Numbered from the stretch's first letter, positions 45,881-56,046 are shown. The stretch is 64,000 bases of DNA from Toxonevra muliebris (GCA_963691655.1 OY829328.1:71428400-71492399); one strand, 5' to 3'. Made by a program: numbers and translations. The notes: generated by a model not told the origin, from the letters alone.

Positions 45881-46839
45881 TTTAATATTTTTTTTTTCAT
45901 GTTTTCCTTCTTGTTCTTTGTTGTTCTTCTTTTGGGCTTTTATGTTGTTTTTTTTTTTATTTTATATATATATTTTTTGTGTAATACACGCAATGCAGAT
46001 TGTCGCCTATCTTGTATATATGTACCAACGTGTTCGTATGTATAGAGGATTGTAATCCTCCGCGTCTTTTTAACTTTTTCCTTCTTTTTTTACTTTCTTT
46101 TTGTAAGATTATATCAGTTTTTATTTTACACTGCAGTCACAGTATTTCAAACATTTCAATTTTCCAGAATTCTGCAAAAGTTGACGATTATTTTCGGTAC
46201 TCGGGGTGTTGGTGACGTGTGACGAATAATAAAAATTTGTATGTTCATCATACGACATGTAGTACCTAAGAAACTCACTAATATTTTGGCAGCTGACAAA
46301 TTATTTTGAGAGCTCCTCTAGAACATACATCAAACTATTAGAAGGAAATATGGAATATGAATTAGTTATTTTATGAAATGTTTGAATTTCTTATATAAAT
46401 TATTTCTTAATGTATAAGATTAGATTTTATAAGGGTTCAAAAATTATACCAGAGGAATAGGATTTGTGAACACTTTGCTAAAGATTTATCAGATTATGTT
46501 TTGAAAGTTAAATCGTAAATTTAAATTTTGATTACAGACTTTTTATCCTTAGACCCAGAAAACGCCCAGGTGCAAATTTTCCGTAAGGTTCCACAGCCAT
46601 TTTATTTTTCTGTAACCATATTAAATTAATTTCTTCATATTTTTCCCCACACTGAGTTGAAAAAATTATTGAATTTAGATACAAAATAGAGAGAAGCTGG
46701 CAAATTATCACTTAGACAAAGTAGAATAAATAAACTAGGTATATAATTTTGATAAAAACTTATAAAGGTATATTATAAGATTGAAGAATAAGACTGGTGG
46801 GGGAGGCAGATCGAAGGCATGAGAATTTGGGTCAACAAT
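45881..46839. other. T-rich then AT-rich spacer
   Basis: T-rich on the plus strand to about 46,140, compatible with an intron downstream of the island at 44521-45880. After that there is nothing recognisable. Confidence 0.4.
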
Positions 46840-47230
46840 CAAAAACTTTGACTCATTGGAAAATATATTTACATTTTTCAATCAGAGATTCATGCAATCG
46901 GTAACTTAGACAGAAGTACAAATGACGAGAAATTGCTATTAAATTAAATAGTCAAACAGCCATTCGAGCATTAAGATCTTTTGAGATTATCTCTAACTTA
47001 GTGAGGAATTGTTAGAGGAAGCTCATCCAACTTGCCATATAGAAGGTAAAGAACAAGCAGACGAGATTGACATAAAGAGATACCATTCATAAATAATTTT
47101 GTGTATAGAAGAGATAAACCAGAGGCAATTCTGTGCTGCTAATCTTTAAGGCCTGAGATTAGCTAAAACTACTGAGGAAAATGAATCATGAGAAGGCCTT
47201 ACACTGCTAGATTTCAAGATATCAATAACT
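46840..47230 (+). pseudogene. Heavily decayed LINE RNase H region
   Basis: Plus-strand translation in shifting frames gives IFQSEIHAIGN, then SQTAIRALRSFEIISNLVRN, then HIEGKEQADEI. These are in the order expected for LINE RNase H: an FQAE catalytic block, a DSQAAIRAL block (here the Asp codon is lost) and a GIEGNEQADEL block. They match, at lower similarity, the RNase H region of the copy at 59049-59585. Multiple stops and frameshifts. Confidence 0.6.
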
Positions 47231-47314
47231 TGGCAAGACCCGAAATAAAAAATCAAAGAGAATTGTAAACCAAGCCTCAGACCTAGAACAAAACCAAGTT
47301 CAAAAATCTATTAA

Positions 47315-47600
47315 AATTCATGCAAAAAATCAGGCAAAAGTTCAGGCAAAAGTTCAGACTAAAATTCAAACCAAAGCTCACACAAAGTGCAGGCTAAAAC
47401 GCAAACCAAAAGCAGATCAAATTCAGACCAAAAATCAAGGCAAATTCATATCAAAACTCAAACTAAAATTCAGACCCAATTCAAACCAAAACCTTGAGCA
47501 AATTCAAACCAAAAATTAAACCACAAATTAAATTATAATCCAAACCGAATTCAGACCAAAATTCAGTAAAAATGTAGACCAAAAACCCGACCTAAAATAA
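47315..47600. repeat. Degenerate ~15 bp A-rich minisatellite
   Basis: Imperfect tandem units near aaaattcagaccaa / aggcaaaagttc run through the stretch. Unit length and sequence vary from copy to copy. No coding value. Confidence 0.7.
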
Positions 47601-47984
47601 GATCTGATCTGTCGGACCTCTAAAAGTAGAACCTCTATAAACTGACCTGTACAAATTGAGTATACAGTTTATATAAACTCAGTTTATTTCGAAGAAAATA
47701 TTCATAAATAGTTTTTGTGAAACGGATGTTTAAGTACAATAAATTAAATACGATGATGCATTTGATGGACCCTATCAGACTTAAGACAAAAGTGGATAAA
47801 TGCCTTGAAGCTTTAGGAAAAATTTTTGTTTCTGAGCTTTTTTAATTGTACCGTAAAAAAAATGGCAGAAAATGTTTGTCATAGAATAATAAATTTACAT
47901 TTTTTCAAATAAATATTATAGAATATGGATTCCAATGAATTTTTTTTTTTTTATCGGCACTTAATTCATTGACTTGCCATTACT
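47601..47984. other. AT-rich spacer, nothing recognised
   Basis: T run at about 47940-47952. This is the pre-insertion left flank of the LINE copy that follows. Confidence 0.5.
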
Positions 47985-47997
47985 AATGATGTACCCA
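47985..47997. repeat. 13 bp target-site duplication of the LINE insertion (left)
   Basis: aatgatgtaccca at 47985-47997 recurs exactly at 56057-56069, just beyond the AATAC tail and the BEL element. This defines the original LINE insertion site. Confidence 0.9.
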
Positions 47998-48347
47998 TAT
48001 TAGCTGGTATTCTGACTGGGCATTGCGGGCTCAGAGAACACCTTTGCAAGATAGGGGTTGAGCAAAGCTCAATTTGTAGGTTTTGTAATGAGGAAGACGA
48101 ATCATCAGAACATATTTTAGCTCAATGTGGAGCACTGATCCACAAAAGAAGGAAATGTCTGGCCATGCACCAAGTACCCAGTACCGAACTGGCATCCATA
48201 GATCCGGGCGCAATACTCAAATTCTTGAGGGAGACTGGACTGGATGAGGTACTCTAGGCAGATTAGACTAGAAAGAAAAGAGGGACGTACAATAGATCTT
48301 ATAGGTCGCGGTACAACGACAGAAACCTCTATAATACAATACAATAC
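47998..48347 (+). mobile_element. 5'-truncated LINE copy, interrupted in its tail by BEL/Pao
   Basis: The extreme 3' end of an RNase H-bearing non-LTR element ends in (AATAC)n repeats at 48333-48347. The tail continues after the BEL element (56047-56056), and then the 13 bp target duplication repeats. Truncated 5' end, short tandem tail and a target duplication over 10 bp are standard for target-primed reverse transcription. The same family occurs at 58834-59585. Confidence 0.92.
48000..48257 (+). pseudogene. LINE ORF2 C-terminus with intact zinc knuckle
   Basis: An open frame of 85 codons begins LAGILTGHCGLREHLCKIGV and contains the cysteine-histidine motif CRFCNEEDESSEHILAQC (C-x2-C-x9-H-x4-C), usual downstream of the RT/RNase H domains of I/LOA/R1-type LINE ORF2 proteins. 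It ends ETGLDEVL with TAG at 48255-48257. No mutation disables this fragment. The gene is dead only because everything upstream is missing. In complete elements the knuckle binds nucleic acid. Confidence 0.85.
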
Positions 48348-48477
48348 TGAAAATTTACAAGAGTTTTTGTAATTATTTTACAGTTTAAGGTACTTTAGGT
48401 GCACTTTTAACTTTTTGCCAAACTAACTTTAAAAACGGAAACACGTCTATTTTTCTTGAATGTTACTATACAAGTGG

Positions 48478-48483
48478 TTTTAT
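48478..48483 (-). terminator. AATAAA polyadenylation-type signal in the 3' LTR
   Basis: Minus-strand AATAAA within gaaaataaaaccac. The same hexamer sits at the corresponding place in the 5' LTR (55792-55797). It would specify the 3' end of the genomic transcript. Confidence 0.5.
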
Positions 48484-48617
48484 TTTCATTCCTTAACTTA
48501 GAACTAACATTTTGATTACAATTCAGCAAACGGATTTTTAGGTGAAATTCAAAGTATTATTAAGCAAACGGTAAGTATGAAGAATTATTAAAGAAAAGTG
48601 AAATTAAATATACAGGG

Positions 48618-48714
48618 TAAGTATTCAGGTAAGTATTAAGGTGAGTATTAAGGTTAGTATTAAGGTAAGTATTAAAGTGAGTATTAAAGTAAGTATTAAA
48701 GTAAGTATTTCAGG
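48618..48714. repeat. 12 bp minisatellite inside the LTR (8 copies)
   Basis: Eight head-to-tail units of g-t-(a/g/t)-agtattaa(g/a), plus-strand consensus gtaagtattaag. The identical array is in the other LTR at 55932-56028. Each unit carries a GTAAGT/GTGAGT-like string on the strand antisense to the element. Confidence 0.95.
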
Positions 48715-48759
48715 TGATAATATGACGAAACACCGGCCACGTTGACAGGCTCTATGGCT

Positions 48760-51700
48760 TCAATGTTCATTTGGTAGAACCGCCAGCTTGTGGATTGGCC
48801 GTTTTATAACTCCTGTTGTCGTTCGTACGTCTGCTACTCTGACCTTGCCATCTTGGCCTGTTATTGTAGCAGTTATTCTGCCTAGGACCCACTGTTGTGA
48901 CGGCACGTTGTCTTCGTGAACGACGACGAGATCGCCGACAACGACGTTGTGCTGTGGATGCAGCCACTTGTTGCGTTGCTGTAGGCTCACTAGGTAGTCT
49001 CTCGACCACCCCCGCCAAAACTGTTGCTTGAGAAAGCAAACAAGTTGCCATCTGGCGAAGCAAGTCATTGGAGTGTTTGGTAGTTGTTCTGGTGGCAGCG
49101 TTCGTAGAGGACCCCCAATTAAGAGGTGTGCTGGGGTTAACGCCTGACCGTCGTTTGGGTCTTGGCTTAGTGGAGCGATTGGCCTTGAATTGAGTACGGC
49201 TTCCACTTCTATGAGCACTGTATTTAGCTCTTCGATCGTTAGCAGTGCGTTTCCGATCGTGCGCATCAGCAGATTTTTCATCGACTTCACTGCTGCTTCC
49301 CATAGCCCTCCGAAGTGGGGCGCTCTCGGTGGTATGAATTTGAAAAGGACCCCCTCTTGAGCGGTGAACCTCTGAACCGAGTCCTGACTGTTGAGAAACG
49401 CTGCTGCCAGATCCTGCAGCTTCCTCTGTGCTCCTACGAAATTTGTTGCGTTGTCGCAGTATAGCTTCTCGGGCATCCCTCGGCGTCCAAAGAACCTTTT
49501 GAGAGCAAAAATGAAACAATCAGAAGATAAGTCACTTACTAATTCTAAATGGACTGCTTTAGAAGTGAAACAAACGAACACTGCTATATAAGTTTTTACA
49601 GGTGGTCGACCGCGAATTTTTAACGAGGTATACACGGGACCACAGAAATCTACACCACTTATTAAAAATGGGCGTAGAGCCCGAAGCCTGTCGGCTGGTA
49701 AATTACCCATAATTTGAGTCATTAGCTTGGGCTTATACCGAAAACAGTGAATGCAGTTTCGAACGATTTTTCTACAGGATTCTTGAGCGTTTACTAGCCA
49801 CAGTTTTTCTCTAAGAAGCGCTACCAATGCCTTTGGTCCAGCATGATGATTTCGAAAATGTAGATAACGTAAATATGTTTTTATAAAGTGCGAATCTTTT
49901 GTTAAAAGGAGTGGGAATTTGGCATCGTAAGGAATTGGTGCGTTTAAAAGACGACCACCTACTCGAAGAAGTCTAAACGATAAATTGTCTTTCGAAAATT
50001 CATGCAAAAACGGATTGAGTTTTTGCAAATTTGGAAGAAGTGCGGTGTTTTTAGACAATTTCTTAATTTCATGTTCGAATTCTGTGTGTTGAATAATTTG
50101 AACGATTTTCAAGAAACTCAAGTTCATTTCTTGAGCACTTGGTATGGTGTCGAACTCTACTATTTTGTTTTTTGATTTTCTAATAAATCTTAAAACATAT
50201 GAAAATACTCTTAGCATTTTATTATGTGAGGAGAATTTTTCCGTATGTGCTATTAAACTATTTTTCGGAGTTTCAACTGCGACGAAAGTGAAACAATTTT
50301 TTCTTTTTTCAAGAGCTTCGTTTTCTGGCGAGAGTTCGAAGTGAGAATTTTTTGGCCACTCTGCGGGGTCTTCTAAGAGGAAACGTGGGCCGGTGAACCA
50401 TATGGACTTGTTGATTTCATCCACATCGCAGCCTCGAGACACGATATCCGCAGGGTTTTGCTTCGTAGGCACATGTTGCCATGAAGCCTTCTGTGTCCAC
50501 TCTTGGATTTCGGACACTCTGTTTGAGACGAAAATAGAAAGCATTGATGGATGTGTTTGTATCCAATGCAACGTAATTTCAGAGTCTGTCCAAAACTTTA
50601 TTGCGTCTATTGTAAAATTCATCATTGGCTCTATTCGTGACCATAATTTGGCCAGAAGATGCGCTGCACAGAGCTCTAACCGTGGTAAAGATTTCGTCTT
50701 CAAGGGAGCTACTTTTGACTTAGCAGTCAATAATGTGCAATTGATACCGTCAGCATTTTGACTGCGCACATAAATACAACAGCCATATGCTCTCATAGAG
50801 GCATCGGAAAACCCATGAATCTGACAACTGGCATCTGAAGAAGTGTAAACAAATCGGGGTATTGTTATCAGCGATAACTGACTCAGATTTGTTTTGAAGT
50901 TTTGCCAGCTTGTTTCAAGGCGCAATGGAATTGACTCATCCCAATCTAGTTTTTGAATCCAAAGCTCTTGTAATAAGATTTTAGCTCTGGTAACTATAGG
51001 AGAGAGCAATCCAAGAGGATCAAACAGACGTGAAGAAACCGATAAAATATTTCTTTTTGTAGCTCGTAAATCGTGAAAACTTTCATCGAGAACAAAACGA
51101 AACAAGTCTTCTTTTGGTAGCCAATGGATTCCCAGAGTTTTCGTGGAATCTGAATCATTGAATTGAAGTGATTTCTCAGAACTCTCACTGTTAGCTAAAT
51201 CTGGGTGGTTTGAAAACCATTTTGCCAACGATAATCCTGCCGTTTTCAATATATCTATTACCTCACTTCTAATTTGCTTCAGAGTTTCAAGATTATCGGC
51301 ACCAGTTAACAAGTCATCGACATAAAAATCTCTCGAAATTACTTTTGACCCAAGTGGGTATGAGTCTTTGTTGCTATCACTCAGCATTTGAAGACACCTG
51401 ATTGCTAAAAATGGAGCGGGTGAAGTTCCATAAGTAACAGTGTTCAAACGGAATAATTGTATTGGGTCTGAATGATGCTGACGCCACACTATGAGCTGAA
51501 AATTCCTATCATCTTTATGTATCATAATCTGCCTATACATTTTGGTCACATCTGCTGTAATGGCATACTTATGCAATCGAAAACGGAGAAGAGTAGAATA
51601 TAGCTCCTCTTGAATGGTAGGGCCAACCATTAAGATGTCGTTCAACGCAACTTGTGATGATGTACGACACGAAGCGTCGAAAACAACACGCAATTTTGTT

Positions 51701-53910
51701 GTGGTACTTTGTGGTCTTAGGACACACTGATGCGGAATGACGTAGTGTGGTGAACTTAAAATTTTGTTGTCGATTTGAGACATATGTCCTAAAGAGATAT
51801 ATTCTCTCATGAAATCTAGATACATGTTTTTAACTTCTGGATTTTTATCTAGTTTCTTCTCTAGATAACGAAAACGTCGCTCTGCGGTATCATACGATGA
51901 ACCGAGAGTTTTTGGGTCAGACTTGAAAGGCAGTCTGACTTCGAAACGACCAGACGGCAATAATTTAGCATGTTTAACAAAATGTTCTTCACATTGTTGT
52001 TGCTCTGGCGTTAATTTGTTTTTGTTTGACTCTGACGGAATTTCCTCTAAAGCCCAAAACTTTTGAACCGTAGAGTCAATTAACGAAAAATCTTCAGATT
52101 GGCACAAAATACTACTTATTTGAGAGTGAGGATAATTATTGATACTATATTTCCCTGACACAATCCAACCGAGAAGCGTTTTTTGAAGAGTTGGGTGCTC
52201 GGGGCTAGGTTTAATCTGGCCCACAGCGAGAAGATCGAAAAATGTTTCGGCACCCAATAACAAATCAATTTTTTGAGGTTTATGAAAACCAGGATCAGCC
52301 AGTTCGATATTTGAAGGGATGTTCCAACCACTTGTATTTATTGTATGATCTGGTTGGTAAGCTGATATTGTTCGTAATACCCAAAAGCTAGCAGAAAACT
52401 CATAATTATTTAAGCGTGATTTTACAAATGCGTTTAATTTAGATCGAACTGTAGTATTTGCTTTTCCGATGCCTACTACGTTTAAGCATCGTTCTTCTTT
52501 CCTTATACGCAACCTTTGAGCTAACTCTTCTGTCATAAAGTTGACTTGAGAACCAGAATCTAGCAATGTGCGTGCTAACACATAGTCACCGGACTTGCTT
52601 TTGACTTTGACTATTGCTGTACCCAAAATCACATGATTAGCCATATTTGAAACATGCATTGCATGAGATGTCGATGGCAGATTTTGCGTTTGCACATTCT
52701 CAAATGTAACTGGGTATTGATGCAGCAATGTATGATGTGATCGATTACATGTTCGACATCTACTTGATTTGCATTTCGACACTGTGTGACCCTTTCGAAG
52801 GCAATTGATACACAATGACGAAGATTTTGCAAATTCAAATCTTTGGTGCACAGATAATGCAAGGAAGGACGGACAACCGGTAATGTAATGATCAGATGAA
52901 TTACAATGTAGACACGTCGGCTGTCGTGATTTTGTGGCTGTAAACGAGGATTTCGGATTTCTATTATGATTATCCTGTTTAGCCCTATTTTGGGAGATGG
53001 CAATCCTAGGCTTTGAAGTGGAAGCTTCTTCAGCGGAAATATGCTGATATCGTTTGTTAAGAGCGGCTTCACACTCATACCATAATGGTAATTTATCATA
53101 ATCCAAGTTTTCTTCCCACTTGGACCGTGTTATGGAATCAACTTTCGACATTACAATGTGGATTATGATCGCATTTGTAATATTTTTCTCATCACCCAAT
53201 GACAGCAAAGAATCATAAACTGCTGAAACTGTATCGATCATATTACGCAGGGAAATGGCTGAAGGCTTTGAAATTTCAGGCAATTCGAAAAGTTTCGATA
53301 TTGTATCGAAAAATATCAGACATTTATTGTCATAAACTTTTTTAAGGCTTGCTAGTGCCTTCGGGTAATTTTCTTCCGAAATTTGAAAAGCTCTCACTGT
53401 GCCTAACGCTTCTCCGGACAGACATGAAATTAAATGATTAAATTTCTCAATGTTTGGAATTGTATGGTCATTGTGCACAAGACTCTCAAAAAGGCTCATA
53501 AAATTCTTGAATTCTGAATATTTGCCTTTGAATTTCGGCAATGACATTTTTGGAAGTCGAGAGCTGTGTGATGAACAGAAAGAAGCTTCAGGAATACTAG
53601 TAGGTGGTGGTGGTCGAATATTCAAAATGGATCTTATTGAAGATTTTGTTTCTACAATAAGATCCTCTATTTCTCCACGGGCATTATCTTCCTCATCAAT
53701 ATCTTCTATCTGAGACTGACAATCCATCAGCTTGGCGCTGTATTGATTTACCATGTCAAGACGGCACTCTAACTCGGTTGGGTCAAAAGAGACCGTTTTT
53801 TCTTTTATTGCCTTTCGAATTCTACGAATATTATTTCTTGACAACGTTCTTTGCCTTTTCAAAGCAGTAAGCTCTTCTGCTTTGCTTGGGGTAATTTGTG
53901 CTCTTGGCAT
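48760..53910 (-). CDS. BEL/Pao Gag-Pol polyprotein
   Basis: 1716 residues in one frame from ATG at 53910, with a stop shortly upstream in frame. Order of domains: coiled N-terminal part, DUF1759-type Gag core (~115-290), zinc knuckles starting at C333 and C367 plus a further C/H motif at ~385. Then a DUF1758-type aspartic protease with DSG at 451-453, reverse transcriptase with YVDD at 863-866, and RNase H with acidic residues in FSDAS (D1036), LELC (E1079) and FWTDS (D1109). Last, integrase with an HHCC finger ending C1386/C1389, catalytic D1421, D1486 and E1538, and a DUF5641-type tail (~1620-1716). All catalytic residues are present and there are no stops or frameshifts. Length suits a BEL/Pao Gag-Pol. 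No envelope domain. Confidence 0.98.
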   Translation of the reverse strand: MPRAQITPSKAEELTALKRQRTLSRNNIRRIRKAIKEKTVSFDPTELECRLDMVNQYSAKLMDCQSQIEDIDEEDNARGEIEDLIVETKSSIRSILNIRPPPPTSIPEASFCSSHSSRLPKMSLPKFKGKYSEFKNFMSLFESLVHNDHTIPNIEKFNHLISCLSGEALGTVRAFQISEENYPKALASLKKVYDNKCLIFFDTISKLFELPEISKPSAISLRNMIDTVSAVYDSLLSLGDEKNITNAIIIHIVMSKVDSITRSKWEENLDYDKLPLWYECEAALNKRYQHISAEEASTSKPRIAISQNRAKQDNHNRNPKSSFTATKSRQPTCLHCNSSDHYITGCPSFLALSVHQRFEFAKSSSLCINCLRKGHTVSKCKSSRCRTCNRSHHTLLHQYPVTFENVQTQNLPSTSHAMHVSNMANHVILGTAIVKVKSKSGDYVLARTLLDSGSQVNFMTEELAQRLRIRKEERCLNVVGIGKANTTVRSKLNAFVKSRLNNYEFSASFWVLRTISAYQPDHTINTSGWNIPSNIELADPGFHKPQKIDLLLGAETFFDLLAVGQIKPSPEHPTLQKTLLGWIVSGKYSINNYPHSQISSILCQSEDFSLIDSTVQKFWALEEIPSESNKNKLTPEQQQCEEHFVKHAKLLPSGRFEVRLPFKSDPKTLGSSYDTAERRFRYLEKKLDKNPEVKNMYLDFMREYISLGHMSQIDNKILSSPHYVIPHQCVLRPQSTTTKLRVVFDASCRTSSQVALNDILMVGPTIQEELYSTLLRFRLHKYAITADVTKMYRQIMIHKDDRNFQLIVWRQHHSDPIQLFRLNTVTYGTSPAPFLAIRCLQMLSDSNKDSYPLGSKVISRDFYVDDLLTGADNLETLKQIRSEVIDILKTAGLSLAKWFSNHPDLANSESSEKSLQFNDSDSTKTLGIHWLPKEDLFRFVLDESFHDLRATKRNILSVSSRLFDPLGLLSPIVTRAKILLQELWIQKLDWDESIPLRLETSWQNFKTNLSQLSLITIPRFVYTSSDASCQIHGFSDASMRAYGCCIYVRSQNADGINCTLLTAKSKVAPLKTKSLPRLELCAAHLLAKLWSRIEPMMNFTIDAIKFWTDSEITLHWIQTHPSMLSIFVSNRVSEIQEWTQKASWQHVPTKQNPADIVSRGCDVDEINKSIWFTGPRFLLEDPAEWPKNSHFELSPENEALEKRKNCFTFVAVETPKNSLIAHTEKFSSHNKMLRVFSYVLRFIRKSKNKIVEFDTIPSAQEMNLSFLKIVQIIQHTEFEHEIKKLSKNTALLPNLQKLNPFLHEFSKDNLSFRLLRVGGRLLNAPIPYDAKFPLLLTKDSHFIKTYLRYLHFRNHHAGPKALVALLREKLWLVNAQESCRKIVRNCIHCFRYKPKLMTQIMGNLPADRLRALRPFLISGVDFCGPVYTSLKIRGRPPVKTYIAVFVCFTSKAVHLELVSDLSSDCFIFALKRFFGRRGMPEKLYCDNATNFVGAQRKLQDLAAAFLNSQDSVQRFTAQEGVLFKFIPPRAPHFGGLWEAAVKSMKNLLMRTIGNALLTIEELNTVLIEVEAVLNSRPIAPLSQDPNDGQALTPAHLLIGGPLRTLPPEQLPNTPMTCFARWQLVCFLKQQFWRGWSRDYLVSLQQRNKWLHPQHNVVVGDLVVVHEDNVPSQQWVLGRITATITGQDGKVRVADVRTTTGVIKRPIHKLAVLPNEH

Positions 53911-54740
53911 GATTTAAAAAAAATTTAATTGCTGATAAAATGATATTAATTTTGTATGCGAGAAACAAATTTTGATCCACTGTTCTATCTCTAGTTGGGT
54001 ACACTTTGGAAAAGAAATCACAAAATAAAACGAAAACAATAACTCTAATATGTCCAACGAAACCGAAAATACGGATCATAGAGTGTAAATTTTGTGATAC
54101 TCCAATAAAAGCTAATTTAATTATTAGCTAAGTGTATTATTTTATACGAAAGCGAGAAAGTGAATTTTAGTAGCGAATGACCAAAATTTTACGACAAAAT
54201 TATCAAAAAAAAATCGAAATCAAAATTTAAAAATTGTATAAATTAAGTTTTTTATACCGAAAAGCGTTATATACTTTTACTTTTATTAATTCTTATATAC
54301 GTATGTGTATACTGGATATATACCAATTTTATTAAATGCACTTCAATTCCTAACCCACTGTCCTATCTTTGTTTCACTTCTAAAGTTGCTATGTTTATAT
54401 TTAATATGTGTATATATAAATAGACATGCATATAAGAATGTGATTACAAAGAGATACCAAAAATTGAGAGTAAGAATGTTGTTATGGTTGTTGTACCAAT
54501 GATGTACAATTTAACAGCAATTATTTTTGGAATACAAAGGACTCTCAATTGTTAGCACTCTATACCTCGGTTGTAGTTTGTTCTGGTTCAGAGCCAGCAT
54601 TAACTTCCCTCTGGCTGTCGATGTTCATTTATCCAAAATGATGTTAGCAGAGAAAAATATTAGCTGCAGCGGTAGCGGTACAGATGTACGGACAGCAACG
54701 GATGTTGATAACTTTTGCAAATTTTTACGGGAACAGGTGA

Positions 54741-54880
54741 GTACAGCAACGGAACGGTAAGTACAGCAACGGAATGGTAAGTACAGCAACGGAATGGTAA
54801 GTACAGCAACGGAGCGGTAAGTACAGCAACGGAGCGGTAAGTACAGCAACGGAGCGGTAAGTACAGCAACGGAATGTAAC
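54741..54880. repeat. 20 bp minisatellite in the BEL leader (7 copies)
   Basis: Seven exact-length units start at 54741, 54761, 54781, 54801, 54821, 54841 and 54861, consensus gtacagcaacggagcggtaa with variation only at aac/aat/agc. Because 20 is not a multiple of three, all minus-strand frames read a similar Leu/Arg/Cys/Thr/Tyr-rich repeat. Confidence 0.97.
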
Positions 54881-55267
54881 GGATATGATACCGGTTACAT
54901 AAATTGGCGGCAACTTTTTTCAGCACTACACTTGATAGTTGTACCTTTTTTATTTATATTTATTTCTTTTTTGGTATCCTTAAAAGTATAATTTTAGTTT
55001 CTTATATTATTTTGCTGATATTGCGCTTTTAGTCCCACTGTTCAATACCGGTAGTATTTACAACTGCACTTTTTCGAATTGCACTATGTAGTATATGTAT
55101 ATATGTTTGGCTATTATTAACCTTTGTGTGGTTTTTATTTTATTTTTTTTTTTTTTTTGCTTTGTACTTTATGTTTTCGCTTTATGTTTTAGTATGTATG
55201 TATTAAACTATATTTAGTATGTATATATCGCGACTTGTACGTTTTTCATACGCGAGTTTGGCAAAAA

Positions 55268-55272
<5 letters not shown>

Positions 55273-55318
<46 letters not shown>
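55273..55318. repeat. 46 bp poly(T) tract in the BEL leader
   Basis: Uninterrupted T run on the plus strand, poly(A) in the element's sense. The longest homopolymer in the window. Length may be affected by sequencing. Confidence 0.85.
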
Positions 55319-55319
<1 letters not shown>

Positions 55320-55643
55320 ATATTGTCTGGTTATATGTTAATATTTCAATAATTTATTGAGTATTCTTTAATTGTTTTGTACAAAGATTTCGCACTATGC
55401 ATATATGTATGTGTGTGTTGGTTGATAGTTAACGAGAAGCTTTATATGCATATGATTATGTTTTACAGTACTTATATACAATTTGCGGCACTGTTAGGCA
55501 TGCATATTATTTTAGTTAACATACATATGCATTTACACTTTTACTCAAATTTATGAATTTTAAAATCTATATTTGTGTCACTTAGCACTTCTTATAATTA
55601 TTTTTTTTTTTTTTTTTTATTTGTGAGAAACTTTAATGCACTA

Positions 55644-55661
55644 GTCCCTGCTCGGGCGCCA
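55644..55661 (-). other. Primer-binding site, tRNA-Lys-like
   Basis: Plus-strand gtccctgctcgggcgcca lies directly against the 5' LTR, so the element-sense PBS is TGGCGCCCGAGCAGGGAC. It matches the 3' end (including CCA) of insect tRNA-Lys(UUU) at all but one position, from established knowledge of that tRNA. Minus-strand DNA synthesis would start here. Confidence 0.88.
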
Positions 55662-56046
55662 TGAAAATTTACAAGAGTTTTTGTAATTATTTTACAGTTT
55701 AAGGTACTTTAGGTGCACTTTTAACTTTTTGCCAAACTAACTTTAAAAACGGAAACACGTCTATTTTTCTTGAATGTTACTATACAAGTGGTTTTATTTT
55801 CATTCCTTAACTTAGAACTAACATTTTGATTACAATTCAGCAAACGGATTTTTAGGTGAAATTCAAAGTATTATTAAGCAAACGGTAAGTATGAAGAATT
55901 ATTAAAGAAAAGTGAAATTAAATATACAGGGTAAGTATTCAGGTAAGTATTAAGGTGAGTATTAAGGTTAGTATTAAGGTAAGTATTAAAGTGAGTATTA
56001 AAGTAAGTATTAAAGTAAGTATTTCAGGTGATAATATGACGAAACA
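55662..56046 (-). repeat. 5' LTR of the BEL/Pao element
   Basis: Identical, as far as I can read, to 48348-48732. In element sense it starts tgtttcgtcatat and should hold the promoter. A TATA-like tatatttaa lies in it (complement near 55918-55926). The 12 bp minisatellite is at 55932-56028. Confidence 0.97.
55932..56028. repeat. 12 bp minisatellite, 5' LTR copy
   Basis: Same eight-unit array as 48618-48714, unit for unit. Confidence 0.95.

Larger units (their letters stand above)
48348..48732 (-). repeat. 3' LTR of the BEL/Pao element
   Basis: Element-sense sequence begins tgtttcgtcatattatcacc and ends ttgtaaattttca. It has the same length and sequence as the 5' LTR. It carries the 12 bp minisatellite at 48618-48714 and an AATAAA polyadenylation-type signal at 48478-48483 (minus strand). 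The sequence before it on the element strand (...gtcaacgtggccgg) is only weakly purine-rich as a polypurine tract. Confidence 0.97.
53911..55643 (-). other. Unusually long BEL leader between PBS and gag-pol
   Basis: About 1.73 kb separates the primer-binding site from the gag-pol ATG. It is AT-rich with no long frame. It holds the 20 bp minisatellite at 54741-54880, several ttatatgcatat-like motifs, and a run of 46 T (46 A in element sense) at 55273-55318. It may carry packaging or translation signals, or be an acquired segment. Frames of 60-90 codons through the minisatellite are repeat artefacts. Confidence 0.75.
48348..56046 (-). mobile_element. Full-length BEL/Pao LTR retrotransposon (7.7 kb)
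   Basis: It has two 385 bp LTRs (48348-48732 and 55662-56046) that I read as identical, TG...CA ends, a 5 bp target duplication (aatac at 48343-48347 and 56047-56051), a primer-binding site and one uninterrupted gag-pol frame. It is inserted on the minus strand in the tail of a LINE copy. It replicates through a cytoplasmic RNA-to-DNA cycle and integrates with its own integrase. No env-like frame is present. LTR identity and the open frame point to a recent, possibly still active insertion. Confidence 0.98.

Noticed and set aside
48767..49519. 250-codon minus-strand ORF, Arg/Ser-rich
   Set aside because: It lies entirely inside the integrase/C-terminal part of the BEL gag-pol frame in another phase. 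The composition is that of an out-of-frame shadow.
54625..54926. Leu/Arg/Cys/Tyr-rich repeat 'proteins' on the minus strand
   Set aside because: Produced by reading the 20 bp minisatellite in each frame; no start context or homology.
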